A DNA stretch of 64,000 nt. It comes from Bradyrhizobium sp. WSM471. GTDB lineage: Bacteria; Pseudomonadota; Alphaproteobacteria; Rhizobiales; Xanthobacteraceae. A program made the translations under genes and the position numbers. Below the pieces are notes generated by a model, which was not told where the DNA came from, did no database searches, and saw only the letters and a list, made by a program, of their open reading frames with translations. Below are positions 1-9,940 of the stretch, piece after piece. How positions within the stretch are numbered: position 1 is the first letter of the stretch; every line of letters begins with the position of its first letter. Where the stretch lies: the NCBI RefSeq assembly GCF_000244915.1, contig NZ_CM001442.1, forward strand, positions 1,674,001 through 1,738,000, in the 5' to 3' direction.

Positions 1-1
1 C

Positions 2-562
<561 letters not shown>

Positions 563-638
563 ACTTGCGGGACGCGGCGGCGTGCGCCCGCTGCCGTCGC
601 TCCGATCCGACGCAACGCCGTCGCCCGACGGAGCGAGC

Positions 639-836
639 GTGAGCGACACCGCCCTGAGCCGGTGCACGGACGACTATCTGGACATCGTGCTGGATCGGCG
701 AACGGCGAAGGCCACGCTCGCCGGCGGCTGGAAGTATATCGGTTTCGAACCCTGCGCATTGCCCGACGTGGACCTGACGCAGATCGAGCGCTCCGCCTGG
801 CTGCTGGCAAGATTATGCGCGACGCGGCGTCTATAG
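639..836 (+). CDS. Unrecognised short ORF behind the kaurene synthase, probably truncated
   Basis: A GTG at 639 opens a 65-codon frame. The in-frame ATG at 549 would overlap the kaurene synthase gene, but the intervening residues look like low-complexity readthrough. The stretch with [13 protein letters not shown] and [10 protein letters not shown] looks like real protein, with acidic and aromatic residues well spread. The last residues run into the MFS transporter relic on the other strand, so the gene seems cut by the rearrangement junction near 820. It may be a small partner gene at the end of the gibberellin operon or a fragment of a longer enzyme. I cannot name its function. Confidence 0.35.
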   Translation: MSDTALSRCTDDYLDIVLDRRTAKATLAGGWKYIGFEPCALPDVDLTQIERSAWLLARLCATRRL

Positions 837-1045
837 CGGTCACCGAGAAACCCGGTACCAAACCTTCCAGCGTCATGCCGACGAAGGTCGCGGAGATGAA
901 GACCGCATTCTGGGCTAGGTCGAAAAGCTCGTCTTCAGCATCAGGCTCAGCACGGTATTGGCAATGTAGATGTCGAAACCGTCGAAAAACGTTCCTATGC
1001 CGATCAGCAGTATGATGCGGCGATAGAATGGCTCGACCGGCAGTC
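822..1045 (-). pseudogene. MFS transporter, N-terminal fragment, frameshifted
   Basis: Read on the minus strand, bases 1045 to about 920 encode RRIILLIGIGTFFDGFDIY, a typical first transmembrane helix of a major facilitator. After a frame change near 925 the text continues with LAQNAVFISATFVGMTL, the second helix, and a degraded version of the loop that normally carries the GDRYGRR-type signature. The remaining ten helices are absent. The piece is a relic of an aromatic-acid or sugar-acid type MFS permease; the substrate cannot be told. It is sandwiched between the gibberellin operon and a broken aldehyde dehydrogenase. Confidence 0.75.
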
Positions 1046-1139
1046 GAGCAAGACGAGTGCCTGCGTTCACGGATGTCGACATTGACTCTCTCCATTGATG
1101 CGGCCCGCCTTCTTCGAACGTCTGCCGCTTGTCGTTCTG

Positions 1140-1445
1140 TTAGTTCAGCCGCTTCTGGTTGGCCGTGTCGCGATACCAGTCGAACGGCTGCTCGTGCGTG
1201 GCGATCATCACGCTCTTGGTCTCGAGGTGGTCGTCGAAGGTCTGGGTGCCACATTCGCGGCCGGTGGCGGCGAGGCCGCCTCAGGGCGAGGCGGGGTCGA
1301 GCCGGTGATGATCGTTGACCCAGACGACGCCGGCCGACGGAGGCGGCAACTCGATCCGCGCGGGCGACGTCACGGGTGCGATCGCTGCGGCAAGGCTGAA
1401 GGGGAAGTCGTTGGCAATCCTTGCGGCAGACAATCCCAAGCACCT
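1140..1445 (-). pseudogene. Aldehyde dehydrogenase (betaine-aldehyde type), C-terminal fragment
   Basis: On the minus strand the frame around 1300 gives AGVVWVNDHHRLDPASP, the conserved C-terminal block of NAD-dependent aldehyde dehydrogenases of the betaine-aldehyde group. A second frame then gives CGTQTFDDHLETKSVMIA and ends QKRLN with a TAA at 1140-1142. At least one frameshift separates the two blocks, and everything upstream, including the catalytic Cys and Glu, is missing. The same-strand MFS relic lies just downstream, so the two may once have formed a catabolic transporter-dehydrogenase cluster. Confidence 0.8.
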
Positions 1446-1830
1446 ACCTGGGTTGGCAGGTTCCAAATTAGACTGCGGTGCTTAGACTCGTCGAGCGAAT
1501 GCAACTCGCAACGTTTGGCGAAACAAGATCACCTTGTAACACAAATCGTCCTTCTCGCTTCCTTCGGAAGGCTGCCAGGCTTGTCGACGCCGACAAAATG
1601 AGCCCTTTCGGACAGGGCAGGATCCAGATGACGCTCTCATGGCGAAAAGCACAAGTCCTCGGCAGGTCCAAGGGTCAGGGGCTCCCAGCGAGGAACCTTC
1701 GTCCGAAGCCGCCGTCGAAGGCGGCCTTCTGAGGCGGGATGAGAGCCGGAGGGGGAAATTAAAGGGGATGAATGTTCGGGGCACATCCATTCCGCTCACG
1801 TTCAACTCTGCGATCGAAAAGCGGTGCATC
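1446..1830. other. Gap without recognised gene
   Basis: This 385-base stretch separates the aldehyde dehydrogenase relic from the acetyltransferase. Short frames exist on both strands, but none shows a recognisable domain or a convincing ribosome-binding site. The frame upstream of 1831 is open back to 1639; that stretch is not needed by the acetyltransferase family and is probably leader DNA. I see no tRNA, terminator hairpin or terminal repeat here. Confidence 0.5.
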
Positions 1831-2418
1831 ATGACAAGAGAGCCGGGCGTCACCTCGGCAAACGCAAGTATTCGGGCAAGAATCGTCTGGACGATTGTCC
1901 TCGGCTTTGCGGCCGATCCTTTGATGCGTTGGAGTTGGCCGGACCCTGGGCAATATCTTGGCAGCATGACTCAGTTCATCAAGGCCTGTGGCGGACGAGC
2001 ATTCGAGCATGGCACAGCATACGTCACGGGAGAGACTCGCGCGGCGGCCCTGTGGCTGCCTCCGGGCGTGCAGCAGGATGAGGATGCGCTGGACGCAATC
2101 ATGGCGCTGTCCCTGCGCCCTGAAATCAGCGAACATATGGCACACCTGCGCCAGGGAATGGCCGAACATCATCCCTCCGAGCCACATTGGTATTTGCCCC
2201 TGATCGCTGTCGATCCGAACTGGGCCGGACAAGGGCTTGGCACATTTCTGATGAAGTACGCTCTTCAACGCTGTGATGAGCAGGGCCTCGCTGCCTACCT
2301 CGAAAGCTCGAATCCTGAAAACATTCCCTTTTACCAACGCCACGGGTTCAAGATCATTGGAGAGATACAGCACGGTTGCTCACCGCCACTTACGCCGATG
2401 TTGCGAAAGACGCGGTGA
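1831..2418 (+). CDS. GNAT-family N-acetyltransferase
   Basis: The 195-residue product has the GNAT layout. An N-terminal strand-helix region carries VLGFAADPLMRW, followed by the central block WYLPLIAVDPNWAGQGLGTFLMK, whose Gly-rich turn (Q-G-L-G-T) is the acetyl-CoA pyrophosphate-binding motif A. Motif B follows with YLESSNPENIPFYQRHGF. The substrate is unknown. The start at 1831 gives a protein of normal length beginning MTREPGVT; the longer frame back to 1639 adds residues unlike the family. It is the only intact gene in the first 8 kb and faces a transposase fragment downstream. Confidence 0.85.
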   Translation: MTREPGVTSANASIRARIVWTIVLGFAADPLMRWSWPDPGQYLGSMTQFIKACGGRAFEHGTAYVTGETRAAALWLPPGVQQDEDALDAIMALSLRPEISEHMAHLRQGMAEHHPSEPHWYLPLIAVDPNWAGQGLGTFLMKYALQRCDEQGLAAYLESSNPENIPFYQRHGFKIIGEIQHGCSPPLTPMLRKTR

Positions 2419-2565
2419 ACGGAATTCGGAGACGCTTCGCATGCTGCCGCTCCCGAAGCGTCCTTGGAGACGCCGAACTGAAGCGCATTGCCCCATCCGG
2501 ATTGTTACTGGACAACTTCTCGCGGGTGATTGGGTGGCTGCCATCGAATTGGTCCGGTGGCGTCT

Positions 2566-2860
2566 ATGGCGGGAAAGATCAGCATGGGCGCGCGGCGGCA
2601 GGTGGTGTCGGCCGAAAGGGATCGTTGCCGGTCGGCCACGCGGGCGGAAAAGAAGCGCATCTCGATGCGATATGCGCGACGACCGGCTGGCATCGCAAGT
2701 ATGCGGTGCGTGCAATTCGGGCACGCGCAACAGTTGGACCGAGGCCGGTCGAGGCACCGCGAGAGCACAAGCGTTGATATGGGGCTACGATCAAGGACGC
2801 GATGACCGCAGTGTGGGGGCGTCGGGTAGGGTGTGCGGCAAGCGGCTCAAGGGCCGGGTT
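2566..2860 (+). mobile_element. IS transposase fragment (integrase-type), N-terminal part, frameshifted
   Basis: From the ATG at 2566 the frame reads MAGKISMGARRQVVSAERDR, the start of a DDE integrase-type transposase with an N-terminal helix-turn-helix. A neighbouring frame then carries ICATTGWHRKYAVRAIRARA, and a third continues with GRVCGKRLKGR. At least two frameshifts are therefore present, and the catalytic core is absent. The fragment ends against the BacA-like transporter relic on the opposite strand. I did not see clear terminal inverted repeats. Confidence 0.65.
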
Positions 2861-2885
2861 TCGTCAACTCCTGCAGCTACGCCAA

Positions 2886-4099
2886 TCATGAGGCTGGCTC
2901 CTTTTGTGTCTCGATCGACGGCAGTGGCCCACCGTGGATCTTTGCCTCAAAGCTCCGCAGCCGCTGACAGATCGAGATCAGTTCGACGATCGTGCTCCAG
3001 GAGTTGACGAGATACTGAAACGAGGTTCGTACTTGCGTGAACGCGTTGAGGATCTGGTTCATCGCGCCGAGGGTGATCCTGCCCGCGATGATTGTGGGCG
3101 CAAGCAGCAGATAAGGAAAGATGACGTCAGTCTGCAGATAGACGATCCGGCCGATATTGAAGTACATGAAGTTCAGATAGAGCCGGAAGTAATTCCTGCG
3201 AATGTCGCTAAACAGCACGCTCAATGTCGGCGCATTGGCACGCGCCGTATCATCCTCGCCGAGCACGAGCTCCTTGCGATAGGCCGCTTCGACCCGCTGG
3301 TTGAAAAATTCAATTCCGGGCAGGCGGATGCCGATAAGCGCGAGAACGCCGGTGCCCAGGATCGACCAGATCACCGCGGCGAACACCAGCGGATAGGAAA
3401 TCGAGCCGAACAGAGGCAGCTCGGTGGGTTACTGGACAACCTCACCAGAACCGGCAGGAAGGCCACCAATGTCAGCACCGCGCTGATGAGGTTGACGCCT
3501 AGACCTTCCATGGTGCTGGCGAAGCGCATCGTGTCTTCCTGGATGCGCTGGGAGGCGCCTTCGATCGTGCGCAGCCGCGGCCAGTTGGCGACATAAAAAT
3601 CGTTCATCGCTGTGCGCCAGCGGAAGATGTAGTGGCTGACGAAGAATCGCGTCATCACGCCGACCACGACGGCCACGAGCGCGATACCGGCAAAGGTCGA
3701 CAATTCGTTGTAGAACTGCTCAACTGTGACCGGCGCCGACTTCGAAAGCGCAGCCTGGATCATGTCGTAGAACGGTCGATACCAGCTGTTGATCGCGACC
3801 GAGACCTGGACCTGAAAGTAAGAGGTGAACAGGATCAGCGCCGAACCAAGAATGGACCACGTCGCCCAGGGATGGGGGGCAAATAACATCCATGCCGCCG
3901 CGAACACCGTAACGGCCAGCGCAAAATAGAGATCAAACCACAGCGCCGAGGCCGACCAGAACGTCGCAAGCCCGACCGGCTTCTCCGGGGCTTGAAAGAG
4001 ATTGCCGGCAAATACATACCAAAACGCCATCGCCAACGCCGTCCAAAGAATTGACGACGCAAAGAACAACTTTGGTCGAGGGAAGAATGAAACGAACAT
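2886..4099 (-). pseudogene. bacA: BacA/SbmA-type peptide transporter, one frameshift
   Basis: Two minus-strand frames together encode a complete SbmA/BacA inner-membrane protein of about 400 residues. The first (4099 to about 3430) has an N-terminal membrane-spanning region and [16 protein letters not shown]. The second (to 2886) has [23 protein letters not shown] and [19 protein letters not shown], all hallmark blocks. The frames join near 3420-3435, where one base appears to be missing before a T-E-L-P block. BacA imports antimicrobial and nodule-specific peptides and is needed for bacteroid survival in some legumes. Whether this copy is dead or the frameshift is a sequence error cannot be settled here. 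Confidence 0.85.
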
Positions 4100-4743
4100 G
4101 CTCGCTGTCCTTTATCGACTCAGAACTTCAGCTCAGAAGATGAACACACCGCGGCCGCTGGCCACCACCGGTCGGCAAGCATTATCGGCGATCTGGGCAT
4201 TGGCGGTGTGGTAGGAAGCCTCGGGTGGAGAACGGCTCGCTCAACCAATAAGCAAAATCCTTCGGGCCGCATCCTTCATCCGCCGAGGGCGGAGGTTGTG
4301 TTTCGCATGCTCTGTCGACCGTGGGACACAGCGGCATCTGCGACGAACGGGTCAGCATCTGCAGGACATTGATTCAATCGAATAGACTTCATCTGATCTC
4401 TCGGAGCCGGTGGGTGCAACACGAGCATGGTCGTAACGGGGTCTTTAGTGGCGGCACGGGACAAGAGCAAGAGTTTTGCAAACCGCTTCACTCTTCTCAC
4501 TTGCGGTGTGGCTTGCGACGATCTGACTTGCGTGCGCTTACTCCGCTGAAATCAGCGGCCGCAATCTATGCTCGCACGCGAAGGTGGATTGCGACTCTGT
4601 TGGAGATGATCTGCACCGCAACCTGACGCAGCGTTCGGTTCACGCATTTCTTTCAGCGCAAATGTTGCGATGCAGTCACAGCAATTCGCGCGGACGTGGT
4701 TAAGACGCATGAGGCTCGGGGCACTGAAGAGATGAGAGTAGAA
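4100..4743. other. Intergenic region upstream of the beta-barrel gene
   Basis: About 640 bases lie between the divergent BacA-like and outer-membrane protein genes. Short frames are present on both strands but none resembles a known protein. The last 100 bases before 4744 presumably hold the promoter of the membrane-protein gene; I could not pick out a confident -35/-10 or -24/-12 pair. Confidence 0.4.
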
Positions 4744-5471
4744 ATGAAGAACTTGTTGCTTGCGACTGTGAGCATTGTGGGGCTTGGCGCGTTGGTGCCC
4801 GCATTCGGCGCGGATCTGGCTGCGCAGCCGGCCAAGCCTCTCTACATTAATGCCCCGCGGCCCGTCGCGGCTGCAATCTACGACTGGAGCGGCTACAACG
4901 TCGGTATGAACGGCGGCTTTGGTTCAAGCTCGAATTGCTGAGATTCCGATGGTGGCAAGCCTGAGGGCTGCCATGATGCCACCGGCGGAAGCGTGGGCGG
5001 GCAGATCGGCTATCGATGGCAGACGGGCCCGATCGTGCTTGGTGTTGAAGGCCAGGGGAACTGGGCTCATTTGACTGGTTGGAATCCCAGCGTGGCTTTT
5101 TTGGATATCAACCAGACCAAGATTGATGCGTTCGGCCTGGTAACGGGGCAGATCGGTTATGCCTTCGACAACGTACTACTTTACGCCAAAGGTGGCGCCG
5201 CGGTGACGAGCAATACGTTTCGGGTCATCTGGACGACGGGCGACTTAGGTGGAGAAAGCAAGCACGTTCTTTGGGGCGCCGCGTTGGCAGCCGGTTTCGA
5301 GTACGGCTTCGCACCTCGATTGGATTCGAGTACGCACACCTGTTCATGCGGCCAACCATGGTCGGCTCCACCGAGCCCGCTGGTGGGGTCGACCGCATCC
5401 GCCAGGATCTCGATCTTATGACTGCACGGCTCAACTATCAGTTTGGCGGCCCGATTCTTCTCAAATATTGA
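4744..5471 (+). pseudogene. Outer-membrane beta-barrel protein (Omp25/Omp31-like) with internal stop and frameshift
   Basis: The start MKNLLLATVSIVGLGALVP is a classic signal peptide ending near an FGADL cleavage region. The beta-barrel follows with YDWSGYNVGMNGGFG, GGSVGGQIGYRWQ, GQIGYAFDNVLLYAKGGAA and a final strand LMTARLNYQFGGPILLKY ending with an aromatic residue, as in the rhizobial Omp25/31 immunogenic porin-like family. A TGA at 4939-4941 replaces the tryptophan expected after Cys in the first loop. Near 5310 a small deletion removes two or three residues and changes frame. Both lesions are real departures from the family pattern, so this is most likely a true pseudogene. Confidence 0.85.
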
Positions 5472-5729
5472 TCTATCGTTCAAAAAGGTGGATAAGGCCT
5501 TGGCCTATGGCCAGGGGCCTATTTTGGTGTGCCAGGCATGGCACGGAGCGCCGCGACTGGCGCGGTTGACCGGCTTTCAATTACCCATAACTTTCTCCGC
5601 TTGAGCTGATCCGCTGATCAGCAAAATCTTGAAGAATCACTTGTGTTCCTTGCTGAGCACCTGATGCGCGAGGGGGTGCTCTATGGGGCTCACATTGAGG
5701 GATCGATCGGCAAAAGGCCGTTTGCGATT

Positions 5730-6024
5730 TTTAGGCGGTGAATGTTGGATTGATCGAGAGACTAGTGGATGCCAGTTTAGGGACGCGCGGCTCGGCGACA
5801 GATTCCGCTGCTCACGCAGATTGGAAGCGCCATCGGACAAAGTATTCCGCTCGTCTGCCAATTGGGCGAATACCAAGGCAGCTTATCGCTTCTTCTCTAA
5901 TGACCGGGTCAGCGAAGCGGACATTCTGGCGGGCCACTTTCAATCGGCGCGTGAGCGCACGATTGCCGCCGGCGGTCCGGTTCTAGTGCTCGATGATACG
6001 ACCGAGTTCAGCTATCAAAGATAG
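5730..6024 (+). mobile_element. IS4/Tn5-type transposase, N-terminal fragment
   Basis: The frame ending at 6024 carries the DNA-binding N-terminus of IS4-family transposases: WIDRETSGCQFRDARLGDR, then SANWANTKAAYRFFSNDRV and LVLDDTTEFSYQR. The last block holds the first catalytic aspartate region (DDTTEF). A frame slip near 5810 precedes the SANWAN block. The catalytic core and C-terminal part are missing after 6024. Confidence 0.75.
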
Positions 6025-6264
6025 AACTCCGACCGATCCGAATCACGAAGAGCATAAACAGCGGCCGGGGACAAGGCGGGCTGCCTGAGCTCGCACACGG
6101 TTGCGGCATCCTGATGCACTCGAGCCTGGCGGTGACGACTGAAGGGCTCCGCTTGGGCTGGCCGCCGTCAAATTCCGGACCCAGAAGAAATTCAAGGGGC
6201 CGCCGCGCTCAAGAAGACTAGGATCCAAATTCAATCGAGCCAATATGCGACGAGAGCGGCAAGA

Positions 6265-6830
6265 TGCGCAGCGGCCAAGAAATTCCGGCCGAGCTTGTCG
6301 CACCGCGGGGCGATGCGCCGGAAGTCCTTGAGCCTGCAAAAGCAGTGTTCGAGACGTTTCGGCCTTTGTAGGCGCATTTGTTGAAGCGCTGGATGGCAAC
6401 ACGGTTAGATTTATTGGGGATTACGGGTTTCGCGCCGCGACGAATGATTTCGCCGCGAAGCTTGTCGCCGTCGTACCCTTTGCGGCGAGGAGCGCACTCA
6501 TAGGTGGCGCGAGCGCCAGCACATCGGGAGCCGCTGCGATATCGGCATCCTGGCCTGCCGTCAGATGCAGGACCACTGGCCGGCAAAGGAATCGCTCAGC
6601 GTATGGAGGTTCCTCGTACGGCCTGCACGCGAGCGGCCGATTGCTTGATTGTGCTCCCCCTTTTCCGCCGGAGGCACACCGGTGAGCTTTAATCGAGGTC
6701 GAATCGAGCGACAGCACAACCCCATCTTCGCCAGGCGTGGCCAGCGCTTCGAAGTTGCGCACCCTCGTCCTCGCTTGCCCAGCGATGAAGCGATTGTAGA
6801 TCGTCGTGTAAGGGCTGTGGAAGGAAAATA
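6265..6830 (-). mobile_element. IS5-family (IS427-like) transposase relic
   Basis: On the minus strand the frame from about 6830 reads YTTIYNRFIAGQ, then DSTSIKAHRCASGGKGGAQ, the DDE region with the S-x-K-A-H-R-C-A-S-G signature of the IS427 group. A second frame from about 6425 reads IPNKSNRVAIQRFNKCAYKGRN, the third catalytic region in which the glutamate block is degraded. At least one frameshift and several substitutions are visible, so it is inactive. Ends and terminal repeats were not identified. Confidence 0.7.
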
Positions 6831-6870
6831 GAAAACAGCAAGTGCGAATATGGTTGGCTGCGGTCAACCG

Positions 6871-7329
6871 ATCGGCGGAGCGGTGAGGAGGCGGTTTGAT
6901 CGGCCGCAGGTTGATCGGGCCGTTGCTCTTGCTGAAAGAGGCTTAGGGTTGGTGGGGCATAGTATGTTGCAAGCCCTAGTCCGCACTGAAGGACATTCAG
7001 CAATCCATCGAACGTTCGAATACGCCAAGCACGACACTGCACGGCCCTGTGAAATATCCCCAACGTGCCGCTAAGTCCCGATCTATCTCAGTATAGGCAA
7101 GAGCCTCAAAATGTTCGACGACTGGCCTTGAGCGGCCATGCGAACAGCGCCGGCCACGCATCTGGGTCGGTTCTTGCACAATCGATGTCATCGCTTGCGC
7201 GCCGCAGCCGACCTGCAGCACCAGACCATTATCCAGGCGCCGACAAATGCAAAAAATAACAAGTCAGAAGAAGTCTCGCGTGCATTAGTCGCGGGTGCCA
7301 TGCAGAGCGCACGTCTACTACAACATCCG
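6871..7329. other. Insertion-sequence-rich gap, nothing recognised
   Basis: About 460 bases lie between the IS5-type and IS21-type relics. Short frames on both strands do not match a family I know. Given its neighbours the DNA is probably further decayed transposon sequence. Confidence 0.35.
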
Positions 7330-7625
7330 GTAGGTGCCAGCGCCGACGAATGGGTGGCGTTTTTGTGCGGTAACCCACGCGCGCTCGTGGTGCGCCATGA
7401 CGCAGTGAGTCGGTCGGTTCAATTTAAGAACAAGCTCATTGCGTTCGCGAAGCATTGGGGCTTCCGTCCTCGCGCCCGCGCTACGTATCGGGCGCGCACG
7501 TAGAGAAGATGGAGAATGGCCTCGGCTACGTGAAGAAGAACGCAATCGCGGGTCATTCATTTGCGGGTTGGTCGGACCTCGACCTGCTTTGCAGGGTGGC
7601 GGCAACCAAGCAGGCCAGCACCCTG
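7330..7625 (+). mobile_element. IS21-family IstA transposase fragment, frameshifted
   Basis: One frame gives NKLIAFAKHWGFRPRARATYRART (about 7430-7500). The next frame continues with NGLGYVKKNAIAGHSFAGW (about 7510-7570). Together these are the region around the third catalytic acidic residue of IS21-type IstA transposases, where the family reads R-A-R-T-K-G-K-x-E-x-x-V. The Lys/Glu block itself is damaged by the frameshift near 7500. No IstB partner is present. Confidence 0.65.
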
Positions 7626-8201
7626 CGCTCTGACATCGCCGACATCGCTCGCCAAGCGCTGATGCGGCTCGACCAAGAGATCATTTGTGCCGCGGGCAGC
7701 GTGCAATGGCGTGAGCCAACAACCGCGGAAACGGCCGAACTCCTGGTGAAGCGTCAAGGCGGTGTCGACAGCATGACCTGAGTCCGCGGGACCACTGACC
7801 CGGACCCCGACTGACCACAGCTTCACCTTTCCGCCACTGGAAGACCATAAGCTAATCGCAGCGCTTCGGCACGACTAGATCAGCGCCCCCTGCGTCGTCC
7901 CGTGCGCTCTCATCTGGAATGGCTCCGACCGCCCCAGCGCGCCTTGAGGCGCGGCGTGACTCAAGGTGCTTCCACATGACAATTTGAATTTGGAAATTCT
8001 TGCTTGGTGGTCGCGCGACCATTTGGAATGTTTGTGCACTCGGTCGCGACCTTGGAGACATATGTTTCTTTCTTCCTTTCACTGTTGACAGTTTTCTCTT
8101 GTCCTCCATACGAAAGCATGGTCCCAGGATGCGCGTAATACTCAGCCGCGTCGCTCGCAACATCGGATTACCGTTCGCCTAGTTGATGGAACGTATCAAA
8201 A
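7626..8201. other. Gap upstream of panB with two GC palindromes
   Basis: No supported gene lies in this 576-base region. The part from 7970 is less GC-rich than its surroundings and contains a perfect 14-base palindrome at 8008-8021 (TGGTCGCGCGACCA). A perfect 10-base palindrome GGTCGCGACC follows about 25 bases further on. These could be operator sites for the panB promoter or chance events in GC-rich DNA. Confidence 0.4.
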
Positions 8202-9074
8202 ATGAGCCACGCTTCGGAAGTGTCAGTTGAGCGGGTCACAATTCCAATCTTGCGGCGGTGGAGGCAGGAGCGGCGGCGTGTCACCATGACCACCGCCTAT
8301 GATGCGGTTACGGCAGGCATCGCCGACCCCGTCGTCGACATCATTCTTGTGGGCGACAGTGTTGGCAATGTCTGTCTCGGATTCGACAACACGTTGCCGG
8401 TCAGCATGGCAATGATGAACCATCATCTGGAGGCTGTTGCACGCACAAGGCCCCGTGCTCTGCTCGTGGCCGATCTGCCGTTTCTTAGCTTTCACCTTGG
8501 TCCGGAGGAGACGATACGTAACGCTGGAGGGTTCCTGCAGCGAGGCGCAGATGCCGTGAAACTCGAGGGCGGGGCCAAGCGCGTGGAAATGGTGCGTGCC
8601 TTGGTCGATAGCGAAATTCCTGTCATGGGCCATCTCGGCCTCACCCCGCAAAGCGTCAATGTCATGGGCGGATTCAAGGTGCAGGGCCGGAACGCCGATG
8701 ACGCTTTACGGCTGCTTGATGACGCTCACCGTCTGCAGGAGGCCGGATGCTTCGCGTTGGTGCTTGAAGGCATTCCGGCCGAGCTAGCCCAGCGAGCGAC
8801 CGAATCGCTATCGATACCAACCATCGGAATCGGCGCGGGGCCCGACTGCTCGGGCCAAGTGCTCGTATTCCATGACGTGCTGGGGCTAACCATAGGTCAT
8901 CGGCCCAAATTCGTTCGCGCCTATGCAGATGGTTTTCAGATGTTACAAGAGGCGCTCTCGCGCTGGGCTGCCGATGTCCGCACCGGTGCGTTCCCGGCGC
9001 CGCAGGAGTGCTATCGGCTTCCTGAAAGCCTGAGTGACATTATCGCAACCTGGGCTCCTCCCAACCCAACCTGA
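8202..9074 (+). CDS. panB: 3-methyl-2-oxobutanoate hydroxymethyltransferase
   Basis: The 290-residue product matches PanB throughout. It has MTTAYDAVTAGIADP near residue 27, VGDSVGNVCLGFDNTLPV with the Mg-binding aspartate, DAVKLEGG, GHLGLTPQSVNVMGGFKVQG with conserved His and Gln, and PTIGIGAGPDCSGQVLVFHD. It adds a hydroxymethyl group from 5,10-methylene-tetrahydrofolate to 2-oxoisovalerate, the first step of pantothenate synthesis. panC follows 14 bases downstream, so they form an operon. A panBC pair on a symbiosis island or plasmid is known in rhizobia; here it stands intact in heavily decayed DNA, which suggests continuing selection. Confidence 0.95.
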   Translation: MSHASEVSVERVTIPILRRWRQERRRVTMTTAYDAVTAGIADPVVDIILVGDSVGNVCLGFDNTLPVSMAMMNHHLEAVARTRPRALLVADLPFLSFHLGPEETIRNAGGFLQRGADAVKLEGGAKRVEMVRALVDSEIPVMGHLGLTPQSVNVMGGFKVQGRNADDALRLLDDAHRLQEAGCFALVLEGIPAELAQRATESLSIPTIGIGAGPDCSGQVLVFHDVLGLTIGHRPKFVRAYADGFQMLQEALSRWAADVRTGAFPAPQECYRLPESLSDIIATWAPPNPT

Positions 9075-9088
9075 TGTAAGGTGCAACG

Positions 9089-9940
9089 ATGCAGACGATT
9101 ACCACGGTCGCTGAGCTTCGTCGTGAGCTAGCGAAGGCTTGCAGCGCGGGCAAACGCGTCGGGTTAGTGCCTACAATGGGGTATTTGCACGATGGCCATC
9201 TGGCCCTGGTCGAGGCGAGCCGAGCGCAATGCGATGTCACCGTCGTTAGCATTTTCGTCAATCCGTCTCAGTTCGGACCAAACGAGGATCTCAGCAGCTA
9301 TCCTCGCGATTTCGTGCGCGATGAAAAATTGTGCCGCGATGCCGGTGTTGAGATTGTGTTCGCGCCGGGTGCACAGGAAGTCTATCCGGCTCAATTCGAG
9401 ACCTTCGTCGAGCCGGGCGAACTGGCGAAGCCACTCTGCGGGGCTTTCAGGCCTGGGCATTTTCGGGGCGTGGCGACCGTCGTGTGCAAGCTGTTCAACA
9501 TGGTGCATCCGGACGTCGTGCTTTTCGGGCTAAAGGATTTTCAGCAATGCGCGGTCGTGCGTCGCATGGCGACAGATCTCAATCTTCCCATCAAGATCGT
9601 CACCGTGCCAACCGTTCGGGAACCGGACGGGCTCGCGATGAGCAGCCGCAATCGGTATCTCAGCAAGGAAGAACGTCGGCGAGCCGTTGCCATCAGTCGT
9701 GGACTGTTCGCCGCGGCGGAAGAATTCCGCGCAGGAGTGCGCGAGGTGGAGAAGCTGATTGCGATCGCCGAGCGGCAACTTGAGACAGTGGATCGGCTGC
9801 AATATCTTGAACTTGTCGACGGTGATACGCTCAAGCGCGCCGAGAGTCCCCTGCGGTTTCCGGCGGCGCTCTGTGTCGCAGCCTACGTTGGTTCGACCCG
9901 ACTGATTGACAACGTCCTACTGGGACTACCAACTCCGTAG
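9089..9940 (+). CDS. panC: Pantothenate synthetase (pantoate-beta-alanine ligase)
   Basis: The 283-residue product is a standard-length PanC. The adenylate-forming HxGH signature is in PTMGYLHDGHLALVEASR (residues about 30-47). It is followed by VSIFVNPSQFGPNED, the pantoate-binding block GVATVVCKLFNMVHPD, FGLKDFQQCAVVRRM, and the KMSKS-like loop SSRNRYLS. It joins pantoate to beta-alanine with ATP. It is co-transcribed with panB, and together they would let the cell make pantothenate from 2-oxoisovalerate and beta-alanine if a ketopantoate reductase is encoded elsewhere. No defect is visible. Confidence 0.95.
   Translation: MQTITTVAELRRELAKACSAGKRVGLVPTMGYLHDGHLALVEASRAQCDVTVVSIFVNPSQFGPNEDLSSYPRDFVRDEKLCRDAGVEIVFAPGAQEVYPAQFETFVEPGELAKPLCGAFRPGHFRGVATVVCKLFNMVHPDVVLFGLKDFQQCAVVRRMATDLNLPIKIVTVPTVREPDGLAMSSRNRYLSKEERRRAVAISRGLFAAAEEFRAGVREVEKLIAIAERQLETVDRLQYLELVDGDTLKRAESPLRFPAALCVAAYVGSTRLIDNVLLGLPTP

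Noticed and set aside
1639..1830. Longer N-terminus for the acetyltransferase
   Set aside because: The residues before 1831 do not resemble the GNAT family and make the protein longer than usual.
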